The position numbers were made by a program, and so were the translations under genes. A stretch of DNA of 38,241 nt, from NCBI GenBank assembly GCA_032718475.1, contig JAUCBJ010000553.1, positions 1 to 38,241 of the forward strand, read 5' to 3'. The notes under the pieces are model-generated. The model was given only the letters and a program-made list of their open reading frames with translations. It had not been told where the DNA came from and ran no database searches. Shown here piece by piece: positions 27,701 to 33,781 of the stretch (position 1 is its first letter; the number at the start of each line of letters is the position of its first letter). Source of the stretch: Nemertoderma westbladi. Its lineage: Eukaryota; Xenacoelomorpha; Nemertodermatida; Nemertodermatidae.

Positions 27701-30700
27701 TGGATGCTATTTTTCGTGCACCTAATAAGTGGGCGTGGCACTTAAAATTTTGAAAAATACGAGATTCGGAAAATAAAACAAAGTTGAGATTTCAACGCAC
27801 ATTTATAGGTTTTCTGGACCACTGAATCAATTGAAAGTATTATAGAAGCCTGAAGACTTAGTGGTTCGGCATTTTTGGTGCACCAAAATTAGGGAGTGGC
27901 ACTTATTCAAATTTTGAAAATTACCACGCCCTAATTGTGGTGTACCAATAATGACGTACCACTAAGACTTGAAGCTTCAATATTACTTTAAATCGATTAA
28001 ACGGGCCAGAAAACCCATAAAAATGCGTTGAAATCAAAACTTCGGAGTATTTAAGGAATATTGCAATTTTGAAAATTTGAAGTGCCACGCCCTAATCTTA
28101 GTGCACCAAAAATGACGTACCACTTCCCTTACATACTTATATAGAGTAGTAGAGTGCTCCACACGAATCAGAATCAATAAAAAAAAGCCCCAATATAAAG
28201 AATTAGTAACTCACAAATGACCTTGTAAAATTCGAAAATTTAAAAAAATTTCTGCTGGGGACCAAATTTTGAGGTGGCACCCACATTGAAAAGTTGAAAT
28301 CTAATTGCAACGCAGTTTTTTGCAAAAGATGCGCCATTAAATTTGACTAATTCTCGTAAAAAATTGGGCTGGTATAATGTGGTTGCATAGATAAAGCAAT
28401 TAAAAACTAGGAAGGGGCCGATTCGCCCCCCCCCCCCCCCCACAGTGCGAATAGGGATAATGATGAGGCATTCTGATTGGTTGATGGAGGAATTATGTTC
28501 CTCGTGTTGCCTCTAACTTACTCGGTGCGGTGGTCTAACTGATGGATAAGCTAAAGGGAAGAGGGCCGAGTGTCTAAACATCCACAGATCGGCCGCAACC
28601 TAATTAAATATTAAACATTTGTAAAATAAATAAAAGTAATAAAATAAAGTATTTGTTGTTGCATTTTAACCGGGGTTTTTCGGTAATATCGTTTTTTTAA
28701 TAATAATATTTCAATATTAGTGGTGCTAAGTAAGTCCTTTGGACCATTAGGGTTATAATGAGTCGTGTAATAATGTTTAACTAATGGTTTTATCGTAGAT
28801 TCGGGATGCGGCAGTAACCATGGCCCATCAGCTGCACACCAATCCCGCTTGTAAGTCGCACGTAACCCAGTTAGCGTTGGAATACATGGGTTACATCGCA
28901 CTGCCGAAACCTCCCTCACACTTATTCCAAGAAATAGGTTAGTTTATTATGTCGAAATATATCATTGTACTTAATCCTTTAAAATGTTGAATTCTGCAGA
29001 GGTTCTCCAAATACTTTCATTATATGAGAACTAGAAGCAGCCTCAACCACACCATATACGAAATATTTACTAATATTTGGATATTATTAATATGCAACTT
29101 TTATCCCTCGTGGTGTGTGGTGTGTACCGGTATATAGTGTTTCCGTTCTTTGTACTTATTAAATTCCCATAGAGAATATTCGATTATACATTAGTTAACT
29201 AATCGCTACTATTCATCGCACACAATTTTATATAGAATTAAATTAATTCTACCATTAGATACCAAATGTGTCAATATGGGGTTTAATTTAAGATGGATGC
29301 GTACTAAAACATTTTCATCATTTTTTTATAGGTGAATCTTTACCCGAGGATGCAGTATGGACTGAGGAAATTGCCAGACGATTCCTCTATTTCTACCTCA
29401 GCCTTATCGCCCTGGACAATAAACTCATCCATAGACTGGCAGCGGTGTTTGTAGAAGCAGTGCCCGACGTTAAGCGAACCATTCTGAGGACTCTAGACAC
29501 ACCAATGAGACTAATGAGTCTCAACTCACCTGAATTACTCACACTCGTAGAAGAGTGCCCGTCTGGAGCTGAAACACTGATCACAAGAATGCTACATATA
29601 CTCACAGAGAAAGCCCTGCCCCCTCCAGCACTTGTCACTAGGGTACGTATACTCACAGAGAAAGCCCTGCCCCCTCCAGCACTGGTCACTAGGGTACGTA
29701 TACTCACAGAGAAAGCCCTGCCCCCTCCAGCACTGGTCACTAGGGTACGTATACTCACAGAGAAAGCCCTGCCACCTCCAGCACTGGTCACTAGGGTACG
29801 TATATTCACAGAGAAAGCCCTGCCACCTCCAGCACTGGTCACTAGGGTACGTATACTCACAGAGAAAGCCCTGCCACCTCCAGCACTGGTCACTAGGGTA
29901 CGTATATTCACAGAGAAAGCCCTGCCACCTCCAGCACTGGTCACTAGGGTACGTATACTCACAGAGAAAGCCCTGCCACCTCCAGCACTGGTCACTAGGG
30001 TTCGTATATTCACAGAGAAAGCCCTGCCACCTCCAGCACTGGTCACTAGGGTACGTATACTCACAGAGAAAGCCCTGCCACCTCCAGCACTGGTCACTAG
30101 GGTTCGTATATTCACAGAGAAAGCCCTGCCACCTCCAGCACTGGTCACTAGGGTACGTATACTCACAGAGAAAGCCCTCCCACCTCCAGCACTGGTCACT
30201 AGGGTACGTATACTCACAGAGAAAGCCCTGCCACCTCCAGCACTGGTCACTAGGGTACGTATACTCACAGAGAAAGCCCTGCCACCTCCAGCACTGGTCA
30301 CTAGGGTTCGTATATTCACAGAGAAAGCCCTGCCACCTCCAGCACTGGTCACTAGGGTACGTATACTCACAGAGAAAGCCCTCCCACCTCCAGCACTGGT
30401 CACTAGGGTACGTATACTCACAGAGAAAGCCCTGCCCCCTCCAACACTGGTCACTAGGGTACGTATACTCACAGAGAAAGCCCTGCCACCTCCAGCACTG
30501 GTCACTAGGGTTCGTATATTCACAGAGAAAGCCCTGCCACCTCCAGCACTGGTCACTAGGGTACGTATACTCACAGAGAAAGCCCTCCCACCTCCAGCAC
30601 TGGTCACTAGGGTACGTATACTCACAGAGAAAGCCCTGCCCCCTCCAGCACTGGTCACTAGGGTACATATACTCACAGAGAAGCCCTGCCCCCTCCAGCA

Positions 30701-33700
30701 CTGGTCACTAGGGTACATATACTCACAGAGAAGCCCTGCCCCCTCCGCCTCCAGCCCCTGCCCCCTCCAGCACTGGTCACTAGGGTACGTATATACTCAT
30801 AGAGAAAGCCATAGAAGACAACAATAATATATTGTGATTGTTTTTGATTGCAGGTTCGGGATTTGTACCACAAAAGAGTGTCTGACGTTCGGTTCCTCAT
30901 TCCGGTACTGACAGGTTTACAGAAGAGTGAGATTATTGCCACCCTCCCCAAACTCATTAAACAGAACCCTAACGTTGTGAAGGAAGTGTTTAATAGGTTG
31001 CTAGGTATCGGGTATGGCGAACAGGGTAGTAAAACCCCGATCACACCAATCGAGCTCCTTGTAGCCTTACACGAAATAGATTCTCTAAAGAGTGACATAA
31101 AGGCGATAATCAAAGGTAAAGTTCACTTTGATTCTTTATCAGGATCTCACCAAAGGCAAAAACATTAGGGTTGAACTGTTAATGCAACTGTAATATATAA
31201 TAATATGATTATTATTACTTATGATCATAATCATATGATTATTGCAGTTGCATTAACAGCTCATCATCTCCAATTCATGAAGTTTAACTTTTTACAATTT
31301 TCTCATACATCTTTCCTACCAAGATTTAGGTGATGAAAACTGGGTGTCGTAAAAAAATAAGTAGGCCTAGCTACTATTCCATATATTATTCCAACAAATT
31401 TATCAGACAGATAATAATTGACCGACCTAACGACCGACAGAAGGAATTTTAAGAATAGTATCGTTAAGCTAAGCTGTATAAGTTCGCAGCTCGTCGCCCT
31501 GTAATAATATATTAATTATTCCGAGATAATTATTCCAGTGTCTTCTTGTTGCAACCTTCCTCTCCCGGAACTGAACATGTGATTAAAATGTGATAACAAC
31601 CAAAGTGGTAAACCTGTTGTTGTTTAGGAATATAAATATATCAAGCAAATATATTTTTATATTAAGATCCTTTAATTTTTATATAAAAAAGAATTTAATA
31701 AGTTTGAAAATAAAATGTTGGTTTTTTTATTGATGTTAAACACGTTTTAGAGCGATCTCATATGCGTTTTAAATACAATCCAGTTTTTATTCTTTTAAAA
31801 AATAGTATTAATTATAATTACTACTGTATGATTACTATGTACTGTTAAAGGCGGGGAGGCTCAGTTGGTTGAGAGCCGGGCCTGCAATCTATGGTTGTAG
31901 GTTCAGCCCCGCCAGGGTCCACTCAGCCTTTCATCCACTGGGGTCGATAAAATGAGTACCAGTTATATAACTGGGAGCAAATCTTGGGATAGGAGTAGCG
32001 CCCACCCCTACCCTCGGGTAGCAGCTATCGAAAGAGGAGCCTTCGGGTCGCCTCCGGCTTCGGCCGACTGTTTGCTTGCTTTTGCTTACTACTGTATGCG
32101 GATCAAAGATTTTTCTCGAAGTGCAGCGATTAACATATCTACTCTATGCACATTCGGCTCAAAAACTTAACTATCATCAAGTAGATTTAGTATCGTGGTA
32201 ATATAAGTATAGTTAAGTAAATCTAATAAGTAAGTAACGAACTGAAATCCAATATATTGAATTCGTGGTGTAGAAATGAGGACATAGAATCGTTGATAGT
32301 ATCGGCTGGTTGACTGACGCGACTCGAACTTAGAATCTCAGAGTGCTCCATTTCTGAACAAAATCATCTATAATATCGTCAGGTTTCATGGCCTAAAAGT
32401 AACCCTACTATTATAGCTACGTCTAATAAAAAATTATTATTATTATTATGTTATATTTCAGCAACTAGTTTGTGCTTCATGGAGCGTGCGATATTTACCC
32501 AAGAAGTATTGGCAACCGTTATAAGTAAACTTGTCGACGTTTCCCCTATACCAACTCTGCTCATGCGAACTGTCATACAAACACTCACTCTATATCCCAG
32601 GCTGCTGTCCTTCGTCATGAGTACCTTGAATCGACTCATCTCTAAGGAGGTCTGGACGCAAACAAAACTCTGGGAGGGCTTTATTAAATGCTGCGAGGTA
32701 CGTTTTATTGGGAGGGCTTTATTAAATGCTGCGAGGTACGTTTTATTTGGAGGGCTTTATTAATTGCTGCGAGGTACGTTTCTTGGGAGGGCTTTATTAA
32801 ATGCTGCGAGGTACGTTTTATTGGAAGGTCTTTATTAATTGCTGCGAGGTACGTTTTATTGGGATGGCTTTATTAAATGCTGCGAGGTACGTTTATTGGG
32901 AGGGCTTTATTAAATGCTGCGAGGTACGTTTTATTGGGAGGGCTTTATTAAATGCTGCGAGGTACGTTTATTTGGAGGGCTTTATTAAAGGCTGCGAGTT
33001 ACGTTTTATTGGGAGGGCTTTATTAAATGCTGCGAAGTACGTTTTATTGGGAGGGCTTTATTAAATGCTGCGAGGTACGTTTTATTGGTAGGGCTTTATT
33101 AAATGCTGCGAGGTACGTTTATTGGGAGGGCTTTATTAAATGCTGCGAGGTACGTTTTATTGCGAGGGCTTTATTAAATGCTGCGAAGTACGTTTTATTG
33201 GGAGGGCTTTATTAAATGCTGCGAGGTACGTTTATTGGGAGGGCTTTATTAAATGCTGCGAGGTACGTTTTATTGCGAGGGCTTTATTAAATGCTGCGAG
33301 GTACGTTTTATTGGGTGGGCTTTATTAAATGCTGCGAGGTACGTTTTATTGGGAGGGCTTTATTAGTTGCTGCGTGGTACGTTTTATTGGGAGGGCTTTA
33401 TTAAATGCAGCGAAGTACGTTTATTGGGAGGGCTTTATTAATTGCTGCGAGGTTCGTTTTATTGGGAGGGTCTTTATTAAATGCTGCGAGGTACGTTTTC
33501 TTGGGAGGGCTTTATTAATTGCTGCGCACTATTGTTGGCGGGTTGGCGAGGGGTACTATTTGGTTTAAACATACCACGTAACTTACGTGAATCTAACATC
33601 GTATTTTATATCGGCAGAGAACGCAGCCCCAATCGCACGCCGTGTTGATGCGGTTACCCGCGGAGCAACTCGTGGAGGCGATGCAGACCTGCCCCAAGTT

Positions 33701-33746
33701 ACAGGACCCACTACAACGTCATTATGAGTCACTGCCCCGCCCCCAG
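3574..33746 (+). CDS. SYMPK: Symplekin, partial gene, 12 exons (both ends missing)
   Basis: Symplekin is a HEAT-repeat scaffold that joins CPSF and CstF components in pre-mRNA 3' end cleavage and polyadenylation, and takes part in histone pre-mRNA processing; it acts in the nucleus. The joined exons are 3574-3775, 4465-4681, 6961-7116, 7462-7644, 7860-8073, 8224-8413, 8954-9149, 28799-28937, 29332-29642, 30854-31115, 32462-32697 and 33618-33746: 2,435 nt, about 811 codons, with no internal stop and matching phases at every junction. The translation follows the vertebrate protein in order: [116 protein letters not shown]. Human symplekin is about 1,270 residues, so roughly the first 300-330 and last 150 are missing. 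The gene has unusually repeat-laden introns. Identification is from remembered family sequence, without a database search. Confidence 0.96.
3776..4464 (+). other. Symplekin intron 1, carrying a foldback element
   Basis: The intron runs from GTGAGT to an acceptor in ATATATTTAG. Most of its second half (about 4005-4420) is the inverted-repeat element listed separately. An open frame runs through the 3' part into exon B, but only the part after 4465 resembles symplekin. Confidence 0.85.
4005..4420. mobile_element. Foldback/MITE-like inverted-repeat element
   Basis: Positions 4030-4069 and 4351-4390 are inverted copies of each other at 38 of 40 positions. Weaker symmetry extends outward (GGCTGATATAACTC near 4008 against GAGTTATCTCAGCC near 4395). 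The left side is itself a series of the palindrome CTCAGCCTAGGCTGAG and variants (4046-4061, about 4078-4092, about 4110-4125, 4145-4158, 4169-4180), separated by CACTCC/CAGTC linkers. The roughly 160 bp between 4190 and 4350 are AT-rich and encode nothing recognisable. No transposase is seen, so it would be non-autonomous. Exact ends and a target-site duplication were not resolved. Confidence 0.6.
4465..4681 (+). CDS. SYMPK: Symplekin exon B (basic/acidic linker, NLS-like)
   Basis: The acceptor is TATTTAG|A and the donor GAGTATG|GTGAGT, ending in phase 0. The first base completes the arginine codon from exon A. The product has a basic cluster (IKKIRRN), an acidic run of nine D/E residues within EDEEEEEDD, then SKRAK, and ends [13 protein letters not shown]. 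This matches the nuclear-localisation and linker region of vertebrate symplekin, followed by its conserved DNVANLVLISM-type helix. The final 21 nt (4661-4681) are also the first copy of the intron 2 repeat. Confidence 0.94.
4661..6818 (+). repeat. Intron 2 minisatellite, 28/37-bp units containing the exon B 5' splice site
   Basis: The basic unit is AACGTAGTGCTACTGAGTATG followed by GTGAGTC (28 bp). A longer form inserts ACATAGCCA between units (37 bp), and others lack a few bases (CCAACGAGTGCTACTG). The first copy is the last 21 nt of exon B plus its donor, so the array is a tandem duplication of the exon-intron junction. There are roughly 65-70 copies. Most retain an intact ATG|GTGAGT. Units are mostly not multiples of three and carry TAG, so read-through would terminate. 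Intron 2 ends at 6960. Confidence 0.95.
6819..6960 (+). other. Unique 3' end of symplekin intron 2
   Basis: This is non-repetitive sequence after the array, ending in a pyrimidine-rich acceptor (TTTACTTTATTTTACAG). Confidence 0.8.
6961..7116 (+). CDS. SYMPK: Symplekin exon C
   Basis: The acceptor is TTTTACAG|TTACACC, phase 0. The exon encodes 52 codons beginning [11 protein letters not shown] and including [28 protein letters not shown] and PGIE, which aligns with the vertebrate segment [30 protein letters not shown]. The 3' end is less certain. I chose AAA|GTTAGT at 7116/7117 because it keeps phase 0 and is the better donor; TTT|GTAGCT at 7107/7108 would also keep the frame. The last residues FVAK have no conserved counterpart. 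Confidence 0.85.
7098..7287 (+). repeat. Intron 3 minisatellite, 45-bp unit, 4 copies, spanning the exon C donor
   Basis: Four copies start with ATTTGTAGCTAAAG at about 7103, 7148, 7193 and 7238 and continue through GTTAGTCACATAGGCAGCC to ATTAGATTATCGG. The first copy contains the end of exon C and its donor. The unit is a multiple of three but includes an in-frame TAG. The minus-strand open frame across it ([15 protein letters not shown] repeats) is a by-product. Confidence 0.92.
7288..7461 (+). other. Unique 3' part of symplekin intron 3
   Basis: AT-rich intron sequence ending TTTGTTTATTTGCAG, a good acceptor. It contains a CACTATTATAGTG palindrome near 7379-7391. Nothing else was recognised. 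Confidence 0.75.
7462..7644 (+). CDS. SYMPK: Symplekin exon D (charged coiled-coil-like segment)
   Basis: The acceptor is TTTGCAG|CAAGAAG and the donor CCTTCG|GTAAGA; 61 codons, phase 0 at both ends. It encodes [19 protein letters not shown], then [10 protein letters not shown], then [17 protein letters not shown]. This poorly conserved, charged linker lies between the central conserved block and the middle HEAT region of symplekin. Placement rests mainly on phase, splice sites and position between two firm exons. Confidence 0.88.
7635..7729 (+). repeat. Intron 4 short tandem repeat, 31-bp unit, 3 copies, spanning the exon D donor
   Basis: GTAAGATATGTCGTTGTCAT plus AGCAACCTTCG recurs with donors at 7645, 7676 and 7707. 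The final GCAACCTTCG of each unit is identical to the last ten bases of exon D (7635-7644). It is the smallest of the splice-junction repeats in this gene and may be an early stage. Confidence 0.92.
7730..7859 (+). other. Unique 3' part of symplekin intron 4
   Basis: Short unique intron sequence ending in the acceptor TTATTTGGTTTCAG. Nothing else was recognised. Confidence 0.75.
7860..8073 (+). CDS. SYMPK: Symplekin exon E
   Basis: The acceptor is GGTTTCAG|TTGAAG (phase 0) and the donor TCAGAAG|GTTCGC (phase 1). It encodes [13 protein letters not shown], then [10 protein letters not shown], then [16 protein letters not shown], matching the FRLSDVLKPL..AVKRILRAE..RIKILASLVTQF segment of vertebrate symplekin. 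Confidence 0.94.
8074..8223 (+). other. Symplekin intron 5 (150 bp, no repeat)
   Basis: GTTCGC to TTTTGCAG. It is an ordinary short AT-rich intron and one of the few here without a tandem array. Confidence 0.85.
8224..8413 (+). CDS. SYMPK: Symplekin exon F
   Basis: It begins with CT completing an alanine codon and ends GAAGG|GTTGGT, two bases into a glycine codon. It encodes [20 protein letters not shown] then [10 protein letters not shown], and [15 protein letters not shown], a strong match to the LEDVRARLDLAFAWLYQEY..LQEKPDQKDG region, which is among the best conserved parts of symplekin. Confidence 0.95.
8414..8953 (+). other. Symplekin intron 6 (540 bp, no boundary array)
   Basis: GTTGGT to TTATTTAG. 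It is AT-rich. At about 8474-8512 AAAGTTTATAACTTT occurs twice in direct succession plus a partial third copy. No coding similarity was seen; an open frame at 8779-8976 overlaps exon G in another frame only. Confidence 0.8.
8954..9149 (+). CDS. SYMPK: Symplekin exon G
   Basis: It starts with A completing a glycine codon and ends GCAGAG|GTTGGT, phase 0. It encodes [20 protein letters not shown], then [14 protein letters not shown] and [15 protein letters not shown], matching [20 protein letters not shown] and following residues. From 9118 on, the exon is also the first copy of the 18-kb intron 7 array. The donor GTTGGT is weak, but it is fixed by phase continuity with exon H. Confidence 0.93.
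9118..27484 (+). repeat. Intron 7 giant minisatellite, about 18.4 kb, 37-bp and 56-58-bp units spanning the exon G donor
   Basis: The short unit is AATGAGTACAGTGGATAATG plus CAGAGGTTGGTTAACAG (37 bp). The long unit adds ACCCCCACACCCTAGTGAG or the variant CCCTATAGTGAG (56 or 58 bp). The long unit is the end of exon G (AGTGAGAATGAG..GCAGAG) plus the start of intron 7 (GTTGGTTAACAG plus ACCCCCACACCCT). The last copy runs straight into unique intron sequence at 27485, so the original intron start is recoverable. There are on the order of 400 units, with scattered variants (ACAATGG, ACAGCGG, AACGCAG, AATACGAGG). Open frames on the minus strand ([11 protein letters not shown] repeats) are periodicity artefacts. 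Confidence 0.97.
16689..25800 (+). repeat. Higher-order repeat of about 3.7 kb inside the intron 7 array
   Basis: A block with the same succession of unit variants begins at 16689, 18480, 20416, 22151 and 24087. The intervals are 1791, 1936, 1735 and 1936 bp, so every second block is 3727 or 3671 bp apart; the 56-bp difference is one long unit. Rare markers agree: an aberrant ACAGAGCAGAGG at 17082 and 20810 (3728 bp), and a truncated GCAGTGGTTAACAG near 18749 and 22420 (3671 bp). A related block is at 13622. This shows recent duplication of multi-kilobase segments. Confidence 0.8.
27700..28125. mobile_element. Large palindromic (foldback) MITE-like element
   Basis: The segment is an imperfect palindrome centred at 27911/27912. 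GATTTCAACGC (27788-27798) mirrors GCGTTGAAATC (28025-28035), GGGCGTGGCACTT (27731-27743) mirrors AAGTGCCACGCCC (28080-28092), and AGACTTAGTGGT mirrors ACCACTAAGACTT. The middle is also symmetric, TTTTGGTGCACC against GGTGTACCAATAA around TTCAAATTTTGAA. A motif of GTGCACCAA and GCCACGCCCTAA occurs four times in alternating orientation, so it looks like a nested double foldback. No open frame or transposase was found, and no target duplication was resolved. Confidence 0.7.
28426..28441. repeat. Homopolymer run of 16 C
   Basis: An uninterrupted C run in the unique part of intron 7. On the complementary strand it is a G run similar to the one at 3097. Length is uncertain. Confidence 0.9.
28799..28937 (+). 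CDS. SYMPK: Symplekin exon H
   Basis: The acceptor is TATCGTAG|ATTCGG (phase 0) and the donor GAAATAG|GTTAGT (phase 1). It encodes [20 protein letters not shown] and then [26 protein letters not shown]. This aligns with the HEAT helices VRSQALLFIKRMY..YVEKFALNYLQLL..NPPSVLFG. It lies about 19.6 kb from exon G because of the intron 7 array, so gene finders could easily miss it. Confidence 0.9.
28938..29331 (+). other. Symplekin intron 8 (394 bp, no repeat)
   Basis: GTTAGT to TTTTTTTATAG. It is AT-rich intron sequence without a boundary array or recognisable element. Confidence 0.8.
29332..29642 (+). CDS. SYMPK: Symplekin exon I (start of Symplekin C-terminal domain)
   Basis: It starts with GT completing a glycine codon and ends CACTAGG|GTACGT, phase 0. 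It encodes [12 protein letters not shown], then [54 protein letters not shown] and [16 protein letters not shown], the opening of the conserved Symplekin C-terminal domain. The boundary is chosen because the vertebrate protein has one copy of the LTDKVPPSPELVKR-like segment directly followed by VRDLYHKR. However, the downstream repeat provides about 20 more donor copies in the same frame, so the exon may be longer in some transcripts. Confidence 0.93.
29598..30812 (+). repeat. Intron 9 minisatellite, 51-bp in-frame unit, about 23 copies, spanning the exon I donor
   Basis: The unit is 45 nt of exon I (ATACTCACAGAGAAAGCCCT through GGTCACTAGG) plus the donor GTACGT. It repeats exactly every 51 bp from donor 29643 to donor 30663, then has a 50-bp copy and degenerate copies up to about 30812. 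Each unit reads [17 protein letters not shown] in the exon I frame without a stop. Variants are ATATTC (VRIF), GTTCGT donors, and CCCTCC/CCTGCC; VRIL and VRIF units alternate in part, suggesting 102-bp dimers. Both strands are open in several frames for over 1 kb purely because 51 is a multiple of three. Confidence 0.96.
30854..31115 (+). CDS. SYMPK: Symplekin exon J (C-terminal domain core)
   Basis: The acceptor is GATTGCAG|GTTCGG (phase 0) and the donor ATCAAAG|GTAAAG (phase 1). It encodes [20 protein letters not shown], then [36 protein letters not shown] and SDIKAIIK. This is nearly residue-for-residue the conserved C-terminal symplekin core ([40 protein letters not shown]). It begins with the same VR dipeptide as each intron 9 repeat unit. 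Confidence 0.97.
31176..31259. repeat. Small hairpin with 19-bp arms
   Basis: CTGTTAATGCAACTGTAAT (31176-31194) and ATTGCAGTTGCATTAACAG (31241-31259) are inverted copies with 18 of 19 matches. They flank an AT-rich 46-bp loop that itself contains AATCATATGATT. It could be a very short MITE or an AT-rich cruciform; no target duplication is clear. Confidence 0.55.
31831..32085 (+). mobile_element. tRNA-derived SINE with 13-bp target-site duplications
   Basis: A perfect 13-bp direct repeat, TTACTACTGTATG, flanks the element at 31818-31830 and 32086-32098, the mark of LINE-driven insertion. The head resembles a tRNA: GGCTCAGTTGGTTGAGAGCC (31858-31877) as D-arm/A box and GTAGGTTCAGCCCC (31897-31910) as a degenerate B box. 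It is followed by CAGCCTTTCATCC and GGGGTCGATAAAATGAGTAC then CAGTTATATAACTGGG, a central motif I associate from memory with cephalopod and other lophotrochozoan SINEs. The tail is a T/G/C-rich simple run (TTTGCTTGCTTTTGCTT). It is not a functional tRNA gene: the anticodon arm does not pair well. Confidence 0.82.
32462..32697 (+). CDS. SYMPK: Symplekin exon K
   Basis: It starts with CA completing an alanine codon and ends TGCGAG|GTACGT, phase 0. It encodes [20 protein letters not shown], then [33 protein letters not shown] and [10 protein letters not shown], matching [46 protein letters not shown] in the Symplekin C-terminal domain. The last 27 nt are also the first copy of the intron 11 repeat. 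Confidence 0.96.
32671..33526 (+). repeat. Intron 11 minisatellite, 38-bp unit, about 22 copies, spanning the exon K donor
   Basis: The unit is GTACGTTTTAT (11 bp of intron start) plus TGGGAGGGCTTTATTAAATG CTGCGAG (27 bp of exon K end). Most copies keep the GAG|GTACGT donor; a few are 37 bp (one T fewer) or have ATT for AAA. The 38-bp period shifts frame at each copy and soon meets TAA, so read-through would truncate the protein. Short overlapping plus-strand open frames ([18 protein letters not shown]) are by-products. Confidence 0.95.
33527..33617 (+). other. Unique 3' part of symplekin intron 11
   Basis: Short unique sequence after the array, ending in the acceptor TTTTATATCGGCAG. Confidence 0.75.
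33618..33746 (+). CDS. SYMPK: Symplekin exon L (last exon in window)
   Basis: The acceptor is ATCGGCAG|AGAACG and the donor CCCCCAG|GTGGGT; 43 codons, phase 0 at both ends. It encodes [20 protein letters not shown] and then [23 protein letters not shown], aligning with RTKPQSFQVILQLPPQQL..CPELREPLLAHV at the end of the Symplekin C-terminal domain. The remaining, poorly conserved tail of the protein must be encoded beyond the window. Confidence 0.94.
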
Positions 33747-33781
33747 GTGGGTTGTAAACATGTAGACGAATACGGTAGTCT

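Larger units (their letters stand above)
27485..28798 (+). other. Unique 3' part of symplekin intron 7
   Basis: Non-repetitive intron sequence from the end of the array to the acceptor TTTTATCGTAG. It contains the large palindromic element at about 27700-28125 and a run of 16 C (28426-28441). No coding similarity was seen on either strand. Confidence 0.8.
31116..32461 (+). other. Symplekin intron 10 (1.35 kb), with hairpin element and SINE
   Basis: GTAAAG to TTATATTTCAG. It contains a small hairpin (31176-31259) and a SINE (31831-32085). The rest is AT-rich with no recognisable feature and no boundary array. Confidence 0.85.

Noticed and set aside
28611-28919. 102-codon minus-strand open frame
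   Set aside because: It is the reverse complement of symplekin exon H and its intron; the plus strand carries the conserved protein.
29445-30827. Long open frames (360-460 codons) on both strands over 29393-30827
   Set aside because: They arise because the 51-bp repeat is a multiple of three and stop-free in several frames. Only the first part up to 29642 resembles symplekin; the plus-strand read-through is discussed as a splice-isoform possibility, not as a separate gene.
31850-31913. Functional tRNA gene
   Set aside because: The head has an A-box-like D-arm and GGCGGGG/CCCCGCC complementarity, but the anticodon and T arms do not fold, the B box is degenerate, and target duplications show it is part of a SINE.
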